NCBI RefSeq assembly: GCF_014898055.3
Contig: NW_023601433.1
Location: forward strand, 41,473,876 to 41,537,875
Source: Talpa occidentalis
Taxonomy: Eukaryota > Chordata > Mammalia > Eulipotyphla > Talpidae
Direction of reading: 5' to 3'
DNA: 64,000 bases
Within the stretch, counting starts at the first letter, position 1, and each line of letters begins with the position of its first letter. The translations under genes and the position numbers were made by a program. The notes under the pieces were generated by a model. That model did no database searches. It saw nothing but the letters and a program-made list of their open reading frames with translations, and was not told the DNA's origin. This document shows positions 1 to 10,410 of this stretch, piece by piece.

Positions 1-320
1 ATATGTGGAAGAAAAGCACTGAGATACATAGAAGCCAAGTGATTCAGTGGTGACTGCTCTGTGACAGCTTGCCACGGAAGTTTTCAGACAAATTCTAACA
101 CCTTTTTTCATGATAATATGGCTATCATCTTAAGTGAGGAAAAAATTGTTGACCTCCTATCTTTTCACAGATAATGACAATTATTAGAAATGTCATCTTC
201 AAATGGGGAAAATGGCAATTCAAATGATATTTTTTGATTCATCATAGAATATAGGTTTTGTTCATTTTACACCATTTTGAGTAGGCATTACTTAAATTTA
301 TACAACCTAAGATTGACCAA
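1..320. other. Unassigned AT-rich sequence
   Basis: No gene, RNA or repeat recognised. Low-GC unique-looking sequence leading to the left TSD of the first SINE. Confidence 0.5.
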
Positions 321-335
321 CATAACTCCCTCTTT

Positions 336-602
336 TTTTTTTAAAGATTTATTTATGCATACAAGACCTGGGGTACAGGCTAGAGGTGCAGGGGGTGAGA
401 GGATTTCACCAGAGACAGAGCAGGGAGCAGAACAGGCAGATAGACTGAAAACACTGCTGAGGGGAGCAGCAGGTGAGACAGGAGAGGTCTGCTGCACCAT
501 GTGGGTAGCTCCCTGGCTGGCCAGGAATTGAACTCATGCTGCAGAGTCCGTGGACTGCTTCACAGTGCGGCGCTTAACCCCTTGCACCACCAGGGAGGCC
601 CC
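336..602 (-). mobile_element. tRNA-derived SINE, subfamily A
   Basis: Full-length SINE read on the minus strand: tRNA-like head next to position 602 (reverse of 'ggtggtgcaagg'), central body, and an AT-rich tail of ATAAATAA units ending in a poly(A) that appears as the T-run at 336-342. It is flanked by a perfect 15-bp TSD 'cataactccctcttt' at 321-335 and 603-617, which fixes both ends and shows L1-type target-primed insertion. Subfamily A is defined here by the body 'tctctggtgaatcctctcac' and the tail 'ttcttgtatgcataaat'. Short open frames across it have no coding meaning. Confidence 0.95.
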
Positions 603-617
603 CATAACTCCCTCTTT

Positions 618-1395
618 CCAAGGGTATATATATTGTATATAGGAAACGGGGCTCCCTGACAGGGTCTGATTCATATAAAAGTAGTTAGAACTATCAATAC
701 AATGGGAGTGGATGCATTTAGGAAAACAGCCAACTCCCTGTGATCCAGAATTGGACAGTCCCTCAGCTCAATTTACTTAATACACCCTAGTAACATTGTA
801 CATGGTAGAAGGGGCACAAAAAACAGTTAATAAGTTAATTGGCCTTCTCCTTATTTTTGGAATAGATATGTATTGTTTTTTCCAAGGTATATTAAGGCAA
901 TTGTAATGGATGTCTGTTGTTTCACCATCTGACTTCTCACAATAATGGCCTAGTTTTCTTCTGGAGCAACACCATCCCTACTCCCTACCACATGGGTAGG
1001 TACATGACCTAGACTTTCAGAACATTGCTTAAGGAGCTTTGGAAATGCATGGGAGCTTTGCTGGGACAATTGGGAGATAGGTCTTTAAATAATTAGACCC
1101 AAATCACACTACCAACATGTGGTGGAAGAAATGAATAGGAGGGAATATTTAGGAGTGTTCATCATGGAGTGCCTTGAGTGCCGGGCAAAAGCATTTGAAA
1201 CTTTTTTTAAGCAGCAGGATACCAGGAAGCTGGATTTTGAAAAGTGGCATATGAAAATTGGTGTTTTTGGAGGATTAGTCAGGCAGCTGTGTGTAGGATA
1301 GAACAGAGCAAGGAGAGAGAGAGCACTTCATCTTAACAGACTTCAATGTATTGCAGAGTTGAATGTATATCCTTGTCCAACGTGGTGGAATCTTC
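618..1395. other. Unassigned intergenic sequence
   Basis: No gene or repeat recognised. A 60-codon open frame at 1119-1301 has no recognisable motif and is within chance expectation. Confidence 0.5.
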
Positions 1396-1409
1396 CATCT
1401 GAAAATTTT

Positions 1410-1683
1410 GTTTATTTATTTTTTAAAGATTTATTTATTTATGTATACAAGAACTGGGGTATAGGCCAGAGGTGAGGTGAGAGGATTCCCCAGAGATGAG
1501 TGGGAAAACAGAACAGGCTGATCTACTGTAATGCACTGCTGAGGGGAGCAAGGGGTGAGACAGGAGAGGCCTGCTGCTCCATGAGAGTAGTTCCCTGGCT
1601 GGGGCTCAAACTCATGCTGCAGTGGCTGTGGACAGCATCATAATGTTGAAACTTAACCCCTTGTGTTATCAGGGAGGCACACA
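1410..1683 (-). mobile_element. SINE, subfamily A
   Basis: Full-length minus-strand copy, T-rich tail side at about 1410-1430 and tRNA-like head ending at about 1680. TSD 'catctgaaaatttt' at 1396-1409 and 1684-1697 is perfect. The body has small deletions and substitutions relative to its relatives. Confidence 0.93.
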
Positions 1684-1697
1684 CATCTGAAAATTTT

Positions 1698-2138
1698 AAA
1701 TGCTCATTTGCCTTTTTAAGCCACAAACTGATTACTTTGTAGACTTGCACATATGAATAAAAATGGTATATTTCAAAATGTTAACAGAGAAACAAAAAAA
1801 CTTAAATCAGTAAAATATTATCTTTGCTTACTTGTTTGTCAGGGAAACAACATTCTGGTACATATATTTAATAATTCTTAAAGTCTTCGCTGCTTCTCCC
1901 TTATGCAATGCCCTTTTACATATAGATTAAATCTCTCTTGCCTGCTCCTACCAGTTTGCTTTGAATCATTTACCTGTAAATACACATGAGCCAGAAAAAC
2001 CATAGTTATTGTATTGTGTTCAGTTTCTCAAAAAGAATGGCAAAGTGTGGGTGATTCTGACTATGGTGTATTGCTAAAAGCACTTAGAGTGGGCTGGTGG
2101 AAGGTGAGAGATGCAGAGAGGAAGGGAGTGTCCTAGGA
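1698..2138. other. Unassigned intergenic sequence
   Basis: AT-rich single-copy-looking sequence; nothing recognised. Confidence 0.5.
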
Positions 2139-2154
2139 GAAAGTGAGTGATTGT

Positions 2155-2386
2155 GGGCCTCCCCGGTGGCAGTGGCGCAGCGGTTGAGCGCTGGGTTGCG
2201 AAGCTGCCCGCAGCCTCGATCCCTGGCCACCAGGCGAGGGTCCCACATGGCGCACAGACCTCTCCTGCCCCCCGCTGCTCCCCTCAGCAATGTGCTTCAG
2301 TCCTTCTGCCTGCTCTGTATCCAGTGTTTGTATAAACAAACAAACAAACAAACAAACAAACAAATCTTTAAAAAAAAAAAAAAAAA
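2155..2386 (+). mobile_element. SINE, subfamily B, internally deleted
   Basis: Plus-strand copy starting 'gggcctccccggtgg'. The head is intact, the B-box region is shortened ('gcctcgatccctgg'), and the distal body (the 'ccgctctggctctggtgaat' section) is missing. The tail is (caaa)n rather than the usual (taaa)n. Flanks 'gaaagtgagtgattgt' (2139-2154) and 'gaaagtggatgattgt' (from 2387) form a nearly perfect TSD. Subfamily B is defined here by 'acatggcgcgcagacc', 'cttcggtccttctgcc' and 'acccagtgcttgtataaat'. Confidence 0.9.
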
Positions 2387-2403
2387 GAAAGTGGATGATT
2401 GTG

Positions 2404-2969
2404 CAGTGAGCACTTTTATTGGAGAAATTCTCCTCCGGTCTTTGAATCTGCAGTGGGCACTCACGGGTGTGTCCTGGGCCGTGGTACTAGGTGCTCTGGG
2501 CCTCAGCATCCTTGCCCTCTGCTTCCTTAGCCTGTATCTTTCTACATAATAATTTTGTCCGTTCTCCAGATTTTGAGAAAGGATCTATTGAAAGAGATGA
2601 CCTTTATATGTTAAAACCTGAAACCCAACCAATTAAAGTCAGCTAATGAAGATTTTGTTTTGCTTTTGCTGTTAGGAGGAAAGGGCAAATGAGGAGAAAG
2701 CCCAGGTTTATCAGTGACACAAGTAAAACATATTATCAGCACAGGAGAGCCCAGCTTCCTGTGCTTTGTACCCCCCGAATGTAGACTGAGGCTGAGGCTG
2801 GTGACTCAAGCACCTAGAAAATCATCAAGTTTTTTAAAATAAAAAAAATAATTTAACAAATTGTCCTTTAGAATGTATTTTGAGCTAAGGCAAGGTGAAC
2901 TTAGATTCAAGTGAGTTAACTGAGAAAATATTAGAACTAGTATGTGAAGGTGGCTTGGAGGAAAGATAA
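2404..2969. other. Unassigned intergenic sequence
   Basis: No repeat or gene recognised. Open frames here are short and extend out of the adjacent SINEs. Confidence 0.5.
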
Positions 2970-2984
2970 AACATAACATGGGAG

Positions 2985-3258
2985 GGCCTCCCCTGGTGGC
3001 GCAGCAGTTGAGCACTAGGCTAAGAAACTGCCTGCAGTCTCTGCAGCGCTGGTTTGATCCCGGCCGCTGGCGAGGGTCCCACATGGCGCGCAGACCTCTC
3101 CTGCCGCCCGCTGCTCCCCTCAGCAGTGTACTTCGGTCCTTCTGCCTGCTCTGCTCCCCGCTCTGGCTCTGGTGAATTCTCTCACCCTCCCGTGCTTCTG
3201 ACTGTACCCAGTGCTTGTATAAATAAATAAATAAATCTTTAAAAAAAAAACAAAAAAC
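2985..3258 (+). mobile_element. SINE, subfamily B
   Basis: Full-length plus copy with head 'gggcctcccctggtggcgca', tail (aaat)n and poly(A). TSD-like flanks 'aacataacatggga' (2970-2983) and 'acttaacatggga' (from about 3260) with one or two differences. Confidence 0.92.
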
Positions 3259-3267
3259 AACTTAACA

Positions 3268-3545
3268 TGGGAAACACCAACTTTCTTATATACCAACAAT
3301 AATCACAAGGGGGGAAATGATCCTATTTATAGCAGCAAGTAAAGCTATAAAAAACCAGGATAAACTCAATCTGTGCAAAAACCTTGCAAAAATTACAAAA
3401 CTTTACCAAAAACCATACAAGTAAATCTGATTAAATAGGAAACTATATTAGGTTTATAGATAAGATGCCACAATATTATAAAAATAGTCTCTACTTAATC
3501 TACAGATTCAGTGCAAGTCCAATCAAATTAGCAAGATATTTGAAA
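3268..3545 (+). mobile_element. Ancient L1 ORF2 fragment
   Basis: Plus-strand remnant resembling the L1 ORF2 stretch just downstream of the RT core, including 'acttaatctacagattcagt' (the widespread L1 '...CTATAGATTCAATGC' segment). Highly diverged and not open. Confidence 0.6.
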
Positions 3546-3947
3546 CATGAAACTGACTGCCAATGAATGTGGAAGAACTGTTTTCTTTTCAGTTTGTTGA
3601 GCTTTTTATTTGTTAAGCGAGAGGGATGACTTCCAAGCTCCTTATGTGTTGGCCAATATACAGTTTTAAATATTTGAAAGCAAAATAACTATTTTATTGT
3701 ATTGACTTAATTTTGTGATCATCATAAAGTATCGTAATTGAATAACTCTGCTACCATTAAACATTTAGGTGCTATCACTTTCCCTAGGGCTGAAATGATT
3801 ATTTTTGTGTACTTAAAATTATTGTGTAATATGTCTCTCTTCCTTTGGCTGCTTTAAGATTTTGTCTTTATTCATGGCTTTGAGCAATTTAATTAGACTG
3901 TGCATTGGTGATTTTTTTAAATGTTTTTGTTGTTTAAGGTTTATTCG

Positions 3948-4210
3948 GGGCCTCCCTGGTGGTGCAGCGGGTTGAGCGCTGCGCTATGAAGCTGTCTGCA
4001 GCCTCTGCAGTGCGGGTTCAATTCCCGGCTGGCCAGGGAGAAACCCACATGGCACGGCAGACCTCTCCTGCCTCACCAGCTGCTCCCCTCAGCAGTGTCT
4101 TCAGTCCATCTGCCTGTTCTGCTCCCTGCTCCATCTCTGGTGAATTCTCTCACCCTCCCATGCCTCTGACTGTACCCCAGTTCTTGTATAAATAAATCTT
4201 AAAAAAAAAA
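3948..4210 (+). mobile_element. SINE, subfamily A
   Basis: Full-length plus copy 'gggcctccctggtggtgcag' through 'cttgtataaataaatctt' and poly(A). TSD 'aaggtttatt' at 3936-3945 and about 4209-4218. Nested in old L1 sequence. Confidence 0.93.
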
Positions 4211-4502
4211 GGTTTATTGAGCTTTTTGCATTTGTGAATATAAAGTTTTCATCTGATTTGTAAAACTTTCAGCCATGATTTCTTCACATTTTTTGGGTCC
4301 TCTTCCCCTTTTCCATTTCAGGAATTTCAGTTACACTTAGGTGATCTGCAGTTACTGCACAGTTCTTTTTACTTTGTTAACGTTATTTTTTCTCTTTGAG
4401 TTTCATTTTAGATACTTTCCCTCGCTGTGCCTTCAGGTCATTAATTTTTTTTTCCTTTTGTAATGTCTTATTTCCTCTTAATCCCATTCAGTGTACTTTT
4501 TT

Positions 4503-4772
4503 AAAAAGACTTATTTATTTTTATGCATACAAGAGCTGGGGTACAGGCCAGAGATGTGGGGTGGGGGTGAGAGGACTCACCAGAGACAGAGCAGGGAGCA
4601 GAACAGGTGGGCTGACTGAAATACACTGCTGAGGGGAGCAGCAGGTGGGACAGGAAAGGTTTGCTGCGCCATATGGGTTGCTCCCTGGCTGGCCTGGGAT
4701 CGAATTCATGCTTCAGAGGCTGCGGACTGTTTCACGTGCAGCGCTTAACCCCTTACGCCACCAGGGAGGCCC
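4503..4772 (-). mobile_element. SINE, subfamily A
   Basis: Full-length minus copy with TSD 'tcagtgta(c/t)ttttt' at about 4488-4502 and 4773-4787. Nested in the same old L1 as the preceding copy. Confidence 0.93.
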
Positions 4773-4944
4773 TCAGTGTATTTTTTATCTTAGGTATTAT
4801 AGTTTTAACCTTATTGTAGTTTTAGTTCTTATAGGTTTCAAAATATTTTCCATGTATGTACTTAGCTTGTTGGACCTATAGAATAAAATTAATTTTATTT
4901 TTTTAACATCTGGTTATCTCCTCATTATGTGTCTTATTGTTTTC

Positions 4945-5219
4945 TTTTTTTTTTTTTAAAGATTTATTTATTTATGCATACAAGAACTGGGATACAGGCC
5001 AGAGGTTTGGGGGTTGAGAGGATTCACCAGAGACAGAGTGAGGAACAAAACAGGCAGACTGACTGAAATATACTGCTTATGGGAGCAGCAGGCGAGTCAG
5101 GAGAGGTCTGCTGCGCCATGTGGGTAACCTCCCTGGCTGGGGATCGAATTTGTGCTGCAATGGCTGTGGATTGCTTCATAGTGCTGCCTCTTAACCCCTT
5201 GTGCTACCAGGGAGGCCCC
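4945..5219 (-). mobile_element. SINE, subfamily A
   Basis: Full-length minus copy; T-run at 4945-4957, head ends at about 5218. I could not find a convincing TSD. The right flank runs into T-rich sequence next to the 3' end of the large L1, so this SINE may have landed in or beside that tail. Confidence 0.88.
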
Positions 5220-5310
5220 CCAGTCATTTTTTTTTTTTTTTTTTTGATCTGACTTAACTTTTTTTTTCATTTTTTTTAATTTATTTTTTTTAACAACAAA
5301 ACATTTAATT
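5220..5310. repeat. T-rich low-complexity tract beside L1 tail
   Basis: Runs of T interrupted by short non-T words between the SINE and the L1 poly(A). Probably degenerate tail and slippage products; the exact boundary is not resolvable by eye. Confidence 0.6.
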
Positions 5311-5468
5311 CTTTTTTTTTCTTTTTTTTTTTTTGCCCCATTCTGACCCCAATCCCTCCCCTCCCGCCCCCGACCCCGCAAAAAGTGTCTCTGGTTCATA
5401 GTTTTTTGTTGATTTTGATTTTCACTTTCTTATAGTTATTCACTTTCCTGGTCCCTTATTTAAGTTTT
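5311..5468 (-). other. L1 3' UTR and poly(A) tail
   Basis: Sequence between the ORF2 stop and the tail. Read on the minus strand it is purine/G-rich (C-rich on plus: 'ccctcccctcccgccccc'), as expected for the G-rich tract of L1 3' UTRs, followed by a roughly 24-nt A tract. Confidence 0.85.
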
Positions 5469-5919
5469 CTAGATTCCTGCTATGAGTGAGACCATCCGGT
5501 ATTTTTCTTTTTTTTTTTGGCTTATTTCGCTGAGCATGATGCCTTCCAGCGCCATCCATGTTGCTGCAAATTGCATGTGTTTATCTTTTTTGAATGCTGA
5601 GTAATATTCCATGGTATATATGTACCACATCTTCTTGATCCAGTCATCTATTTTTGGGCATTTGGGCTGTTTCCAAAGCTTAGCTATTGTAAATAGTGCT
5701 GCTATAAACATAGGGGTGCAGGTGTTCTTTGGAATTGATGTTTCTGTGTTCTTTGGGTAAATACCTAGGAGTGGAATTGCTGGATCATATGGAAGCTCTA
5801 TGTTTAGTAGGTCGAGAAATCTCCACACAGCTCTCCATAGTGGTTGGACCAGTTTGCACTCCCACCAACAGTGCAGAAGAGTTCCTTTTTCTCCACAACC
5901 TCGCCAACATTTGTTGTTG

Positions 5920-7190
5920 CTAGATTTTTAATATGTGCCATTCTCACTGGTGTAAGATGGTATCTCATGGTAGTTTTGATTTGCATTTCCCTGATGACAA
6001 GTGATGTTGAACATTTTTTCATATGTCTGTTGGCTATTTGCATTTCTTCTTCAGAGAAGTTTCTTTTTAGCTCTTCTGCCCATTTTTTGACTGGGTTATT
6101 TTCTTTGTTGTTGCTGAGTCTCATCAGCTCTTTGCAGATTTTTGTGATCAGTCCTTTATCATTAGTGTTGGGTGCAAAAATGTTCTCCCAGTTGGTGGGG
6201 TTTCTCTTTGTTTTTGTTATTGTCTCTTTTGCTGTGCAGAAGCTCTTTAATTTGATGTAGTCCCAGCTGTTTATCTTTGCCTTCACTATCACTGCTTTGG
6301 GTGATTTGTCTGTAAAGATGTCTTTGATATGCAAATCACGTAGTGTTTTGCCTATATTTCCTTCTACATATTTTATGGTTTCAGGTCTTATGTCTAGTTC
6401 TTTAATCCATTTTGAGTTGATTTTTGTGTATGGTGTGAGGTAGTGGTCAAGCTTCATTCTTTTGCATGTAGCAACCCAGTTTTCCCAGCACCATTTATTG
6501 AACAAACTTTCTTTGCTCCAATGCATAGTCTTTGCTCCTTTGTCAAAGATTAGTTGACCATAAATCTGTGGGTTTATTTCTGGATTTTCTATTCGATTCC
6601 ATTGGTCTGTATGTCTGTTCTTGTTCCAATACCATGCAGTTTTGATGATTATGGCTTTGTAGTATAGTTTGAAGTCTGGGAGTGTGATGCCTCCATTTCC
6701 TTCTTTTTTTTTCAGGAGAGCTTTGGCTATTCGGGGTTTTTGGTGATTCCATATGAATTTCATCAATAATTGTTCTATTTCTTTGAAGAATGACATTGAA
6801 ATTTTGATTGGAATAGCATTGAATCTGTATATTGCTTTTGGTAGGATGGCCATTTTAATAATGTTTATTCTTCCAATCCATGAGCAGGGGATGTCTTTCC
6901 ATGTCTTTGTGTCTTCTTCAATTTCTTTTAACAGTGTTTTATAGTTTTCTTTGTATAGGTCCTTTACCTCTTTTGTTAGATTTATTCCCAAATATTTGAT
7001 TTTTTTTGTTTCAATAACAAAAGGGATGGTTTTTTTGATTTCTTCTTCAGATTTATTGTTTGTGTATAGGAAGGCTACTGACTTTTGCGTGTTGATTTTG
7101 TATCCTGCCACTTTACTGAATTGATTGATAAGTTGAATTAGTTTTTCTGTGGAGTTTTTGGGGTTCTCTATGTATATAATCATATCATTG
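5920..7190 (-). pseudogene. L1 ORF2 RT thumb and C-terminal segment (open)
   Basis: About 420 codons from just after the broken FADD motif: 'DMIIYIENP', the thumb '[13 protein letters not shown]', '[12 protein letters not shown]', '[13 protein letters not shown]', and the C-terminal domain up to the frame break before the Cys/His cluster. Open-frame residues upstream of about 7190 in this frame are out-of-frame translation of motif B. Confidence 0.9.
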
Positions 7191-7353
7191 CAAATAGTGA
7201 TAGTTTGACTTCTTCTTTTCCTATTTGGATTCCTTGTATGTCTTTCTCTTGTCTTATTGCTCTGGCTAGGACTTCCAGTATTATATTGAAAAGCAGTGGT
7301 GAGAGTGGACATCCTTGTCTTGTTCCAGATCTTAATAGAATTGCTTTCAGCTT

Positions 7354-8160
7354 TTAACAATTGAGGATGATACTGGCTGTTGGCTTGTCATAGATGGCCT
7401 TTATGATGTTGAGGAATGTTCCTTGTATCCCAAGAATTTCAAGGGCTTTTATCATGAATGGGTGTTGCACTTTGTCAAAAGCTTTCTCAGCATCTATTGA
7501 TATTATCATATGGTTTTTATATTTCTTTTTGTTGATGTGTTGGATAACGTTGATTGATTTTCGGATGTTAAACCATCCTTGTGTCCCTGGAATGAATCCT
7601 ACTTGGTCGTGGTGAATTATCTTATGGATACATTGTTGGATTCTGATAGCTAAAATTTTATTGAGGATTTTTGCATCAGTGTTCATTAGGGAGATTGGCC
7701 TGTAGTTTTCCTTTTTTGTGTTGTCCTTATTCGGTTTTGGTATTAGTGTAATGTTGGCTTCATAGAACGTGTTTGGTATTGTCCCTTCCTTCTCAATTTT
7801 TTGGAAGAGTTTGTGAAGGATAGGCACTAATTCGTCTCTGAATGTTTGGTAGAATTCATTTGTAAATCCATCAGGCCCTGGGCTTTTGTTTTTGGGAAGG
7901 TTTTTGATTACCATTTCAATTTCGCTACTTGTAATTGGTCTGTTTAGGTGTTCTATTTCTTCTTTATCTAGCTTTGGGTGATTGTAGAGTTGTAGGAATT
8001 TGTCCATCTCCTCTAGATTGTTGAACTTGTTTCCATATAACTCTTCATAGTAGTTACTGATTATTCTTTTGATTTCTGCTGTGTCTGTTGTGATTTCTCC
8101 TCTTTCATTTATGATCCTGTTTATTTGTGCTTTCTCCCTTTTTTCCTTTGTGAGCCTGGC
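7354..8160 (-). pseudogene. L1 ORF2 RT N-terminal segment (open)
   Basis: Open stretch carrying the RT0/finger region and motif A. The first codons after the frameshift at 8160 read '[17 protein letters not shown]', typical of L1 ORF2 before the RT. Ends at a frame break near 7350, after 'ASIILNC'. Confidence 0.9.
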
Positions 8161-8289
8161 TAGGGTTTGTCTATTTTATTGATTTTTTCAAAGAACCAGC
8201 TCTTGGTTTCATTGATCTTTTGGATTGTTTTTTCAGTTTCAATTTCATTTATTTCTGCTTTGGTTTTTATTATTTCTTTTCTTCTACTG

Positions 8290-9292
8290 GTTTTGGGGTT
8301 TTTTTTTGTTGTTCTTTTTCTAGATCTCTGAGCTTCGAGATTAGGTTGTTTCTTTGAGTTCTTTCTTGTTTTTTGATGTGAGCTTCTATTGCTATATATT
8401 TTCCTCTTATTACTGCTTTTGCTGCATCCCATACATTTAGGATATTGGTGTCCTCCTTGTCATTCAATTCAAAGAATTTTTTAATTTCTTCTTTGATCTC
8501 CTCGTTAGTCCAGTGGTCTTCCAGTAGTGTGGTTTTTAATCTCCATGAGGTAGGATAGTTCCTTGCCTTCTTTTTATGGTTTATTTCTAGTTTGATGCCT
8601 TCATGGTCAGAAAAGATGGTTGGTATGATTTCAATCTTGGTGTATCTGTTGATGTTTGTCTTGTGCCCCAGTATGTGATCGATCCTGGAGAATGATCCAT
8701 GTGTGCTTGAGAAAAATGTGTACTCCGTTTTTTTTGGGTTTAGTGTTCTATAGATGTCTGTTAAGCCCAAATGCTCTAGGTCCTTATTTAGAGCTTTTGT
8801 TTCTTTACTTATTTTTTGTCTCGTTGATCTATCCATTGTTGATAGTGGTGTGTTGAAGTCTCCCACTACATATGTGTTTTCTCTGATGTCTGTTTTCAGA
8901 GAGGACAACAGTTGTCTGATATATTTTGGTGCTCCTTCGTTTGGTGAGTATATGTTAATGAGTGTTATTTCTTCTTGAAGTATTGTCCCCTTGATCATAA
9001 TGTAGTGACCCTTGGGGTCTCTTTTTATTTTTTTGAGTTTGAAGTCTGTTTTATCTGATATAAGTATAGCTGTTCCTGCTTTCTTTTTTGGTCCATTTGC
9101 TTGTAGGATTGTTTTCCATCCTTTAACTTTGAGCCTATTTTTATCTTTTGTAGCTAAATGTGTTTCCTGGAGACAGCAAAAGGTTGGGTTTTGTTTCTTA
9201 ATCCAGGCTGCTACTCTGTGTCTTTTTATTGAAGAGTTTAGTCCATTTACATTTAGAGTTAATATTGATATGTTAGCATCTGTATTTGCCAT
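8290..9292 (-). pseudogene. L1 ORF2 endonuclease segment (open)
   Basis: First open segment of ORF2, residues 1 to about 330. It covers the entire apurinic/apyrimidinic-type endonuclease fold with every catalytic position I can check intact, plus the start of the Lys-rich linker. The correct frame is lost at a T-homopolymer ('ggggtttttttttg' on plus, about 8294-8306) and continues in another frame until about 8160. Confidence 0.93.
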
Positions 9293-9362
9293 TGTGTTTG
9301 TCTTTCCTTTGATTTTATTTATTTATTAATAACTTTTTTTTTTTTTTGGTCTTCTTTCGTTG

Positions 9363-10410
9363 TTATTCGTCCCTCTGAGGTTCTGGCTTTAGGATTCCTT
9401 GTAGTATTTTTTGGAGTGGGGGTTTAGTCGTAATGAAATTCTGGAGTTTCTCTTTGTCTGGGAAGGTCCTTATTCTTTCTTCATAGAGGAAGGAAAGCTT
9501 TGCGGGATAGAGTATTCTTGGTTGGCATCTGTTTTCTTGGAGTCTGTTGACTATGTCCCTCCACTCTCTCCTTCCCCTTAGTGTTTCTTCAGAGAAGTCT
9601 GATGTCAGCCTGATTGGTTTCCTTTTGAATGTTATCTGTTTCTTCCCTCTTGTCAGCTTCATTATTTTTTCCTTGTCCTGGATTCTTGGGAGCTTTACTA
9701 TTATGTGTCTTGCTGTGTTTTTCCTTTCGTCATGGAAGTTTGGTGTTCTTCTTGCTTCTTGTATATCAATTTTCAGCTCCTTCTTCGCATTTGGGAAGTT
9801 CTCTTCAATTATCTCCTGGAATATTTTCTCTGTTCCTACATCTCTCTCCTCTCCTTCTGGAATTCCTATAACTCTTATATTTCCTTTCCTCATGGAGTCT
9901 GATAGTTCCCGAAGTCTTTCTTCGTTCTTTTTCCTTCGTACTTCTCATTCCTTTTCTGTTTTGGTTCTTTTTATTTTCTGTGTCTTCAAGAGTACTTATT
10001 CGTTCTTCCATTTCATCTATTCTGCTTTCATTGCTTTTCCCAGAATTCTTTAGTTCCTCCATTAATTCTTTGATCTCTTGCATTTCTTTTACTTCCCTCT
10101 TTAGGGACTCCATTTCATTCTTCTGACCATTGTTTTCCCTCTTTAGGGACTCAATTTTCTTCTTCTGATCATTGTTTTCCTTTATGACTTCTGTCACTTT
10201 TTTAATCATGGCAATTTTAAATTCTCTTTCTGGAAGGCTCAGAAGTTCTTCCAAGTTACTGTTGTTGCAATCTGGAGGGTGGTTTTCTTTTTGTGGTGTG
10301 CTTCTTTCCTGAGGAGTTGTTAGGTTTCGTGTGGTTCTTCTACTCCCTACTGTCTGTTTTCTAATTTGTCGTATGCATTGGGACACTGTGTTGCTCGGAC
10401 TGGCTGGCAT
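9363..10410 (-). pseudogene. L1 ORF1 (RNA-binding chaperone), frameshifted
   Basis: ORF1p is the trimeric RNA-binding protein that coats L1 RNA. The likely start is the ATG at 10408-10410 ('MPASPSN', A at -3); an in-frame ATG at 10455 also exists. Order: a basic, Ser/Thr-rich N-terminus, a long coiled coil rich in E/K/N/L (about 10250-9960), then the RRM and C-terminal domain in a second frame ('IRVIGIPEGE' to 'YPAKLSFLYE', stop at 9363). One frameshift near 9925-9950 separates the halves. The coiled coil contains a perfect-length 42-nt duplication at 10095-10178. About 340 residues in total, the usual size. Confidence 0.93.
10095..10178 (-). repeat. 42-bp tandem duplication in L1 ORF1 coiled coil
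   Basis: Two adjacent 42-nt units (10095-10136 and 10137-10178) differing at a few bases. Each encodes 14 residues, exactly two heptads ('ESLKREN' pattern), so the frame and coiled-coil register are kept. Confidence 0.9.

Larger units (their letters stand above)
3560..4930 (-). mobile_element. Ancient L1 5'/ORF1-side fragment (left half)
   Basis: Diverged minus-strand L1 5'-end-like sequence, with two SINEs nested at 3948 and 4503 and one at its right edge. The sequence beyond the young L1, from about 11660, appears to continue the same element, so the young L1 probably inserted inside it. Assigned from general resemblance to old L1M-type 5' regions rather than an alignment. Confidence 0.45.
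5469..9292 (-). pseudogene. L1 ORF2 (endonuclease-reverse transcriptase), frameshifted
   Basis: L1 ORF2p nicks target DNA and reverse-transcribes L1 or SINE RNA at the nick. The start at 9292 gives an endonuclease with the residues expected at family positions: N14, E43, Y115, D145, N147, D205 and H230. The RT begins with '[13 protein letters not shown]', then 'YRPISLMN' and motif A '[10 protein letters not shown]'; motif B '[15 protein letters not shown]' lies in a second frame, and 'DMIIYIENP' after motif C in a third. A C-terminal Cys/His cluster, CX3C-X7-H-X4-C, is preserved near 5900-5850 in yet another frame. Frameshifts lie near 8275-8305, 8160, 7350, 7191 and 5915-5925. The 7191 lesion removes one base from the FADD catalytic motif. 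A recently dead gene, not a host gene. Confidence 0.95.

Noticed and set aside
3959..4195. Repeated similar small proteins (Ala/Ser/Pro/Cys-rich) across the window
   Set aside because: All are translations of SINE copies in one or another frame; the similarity is that of the repeat.
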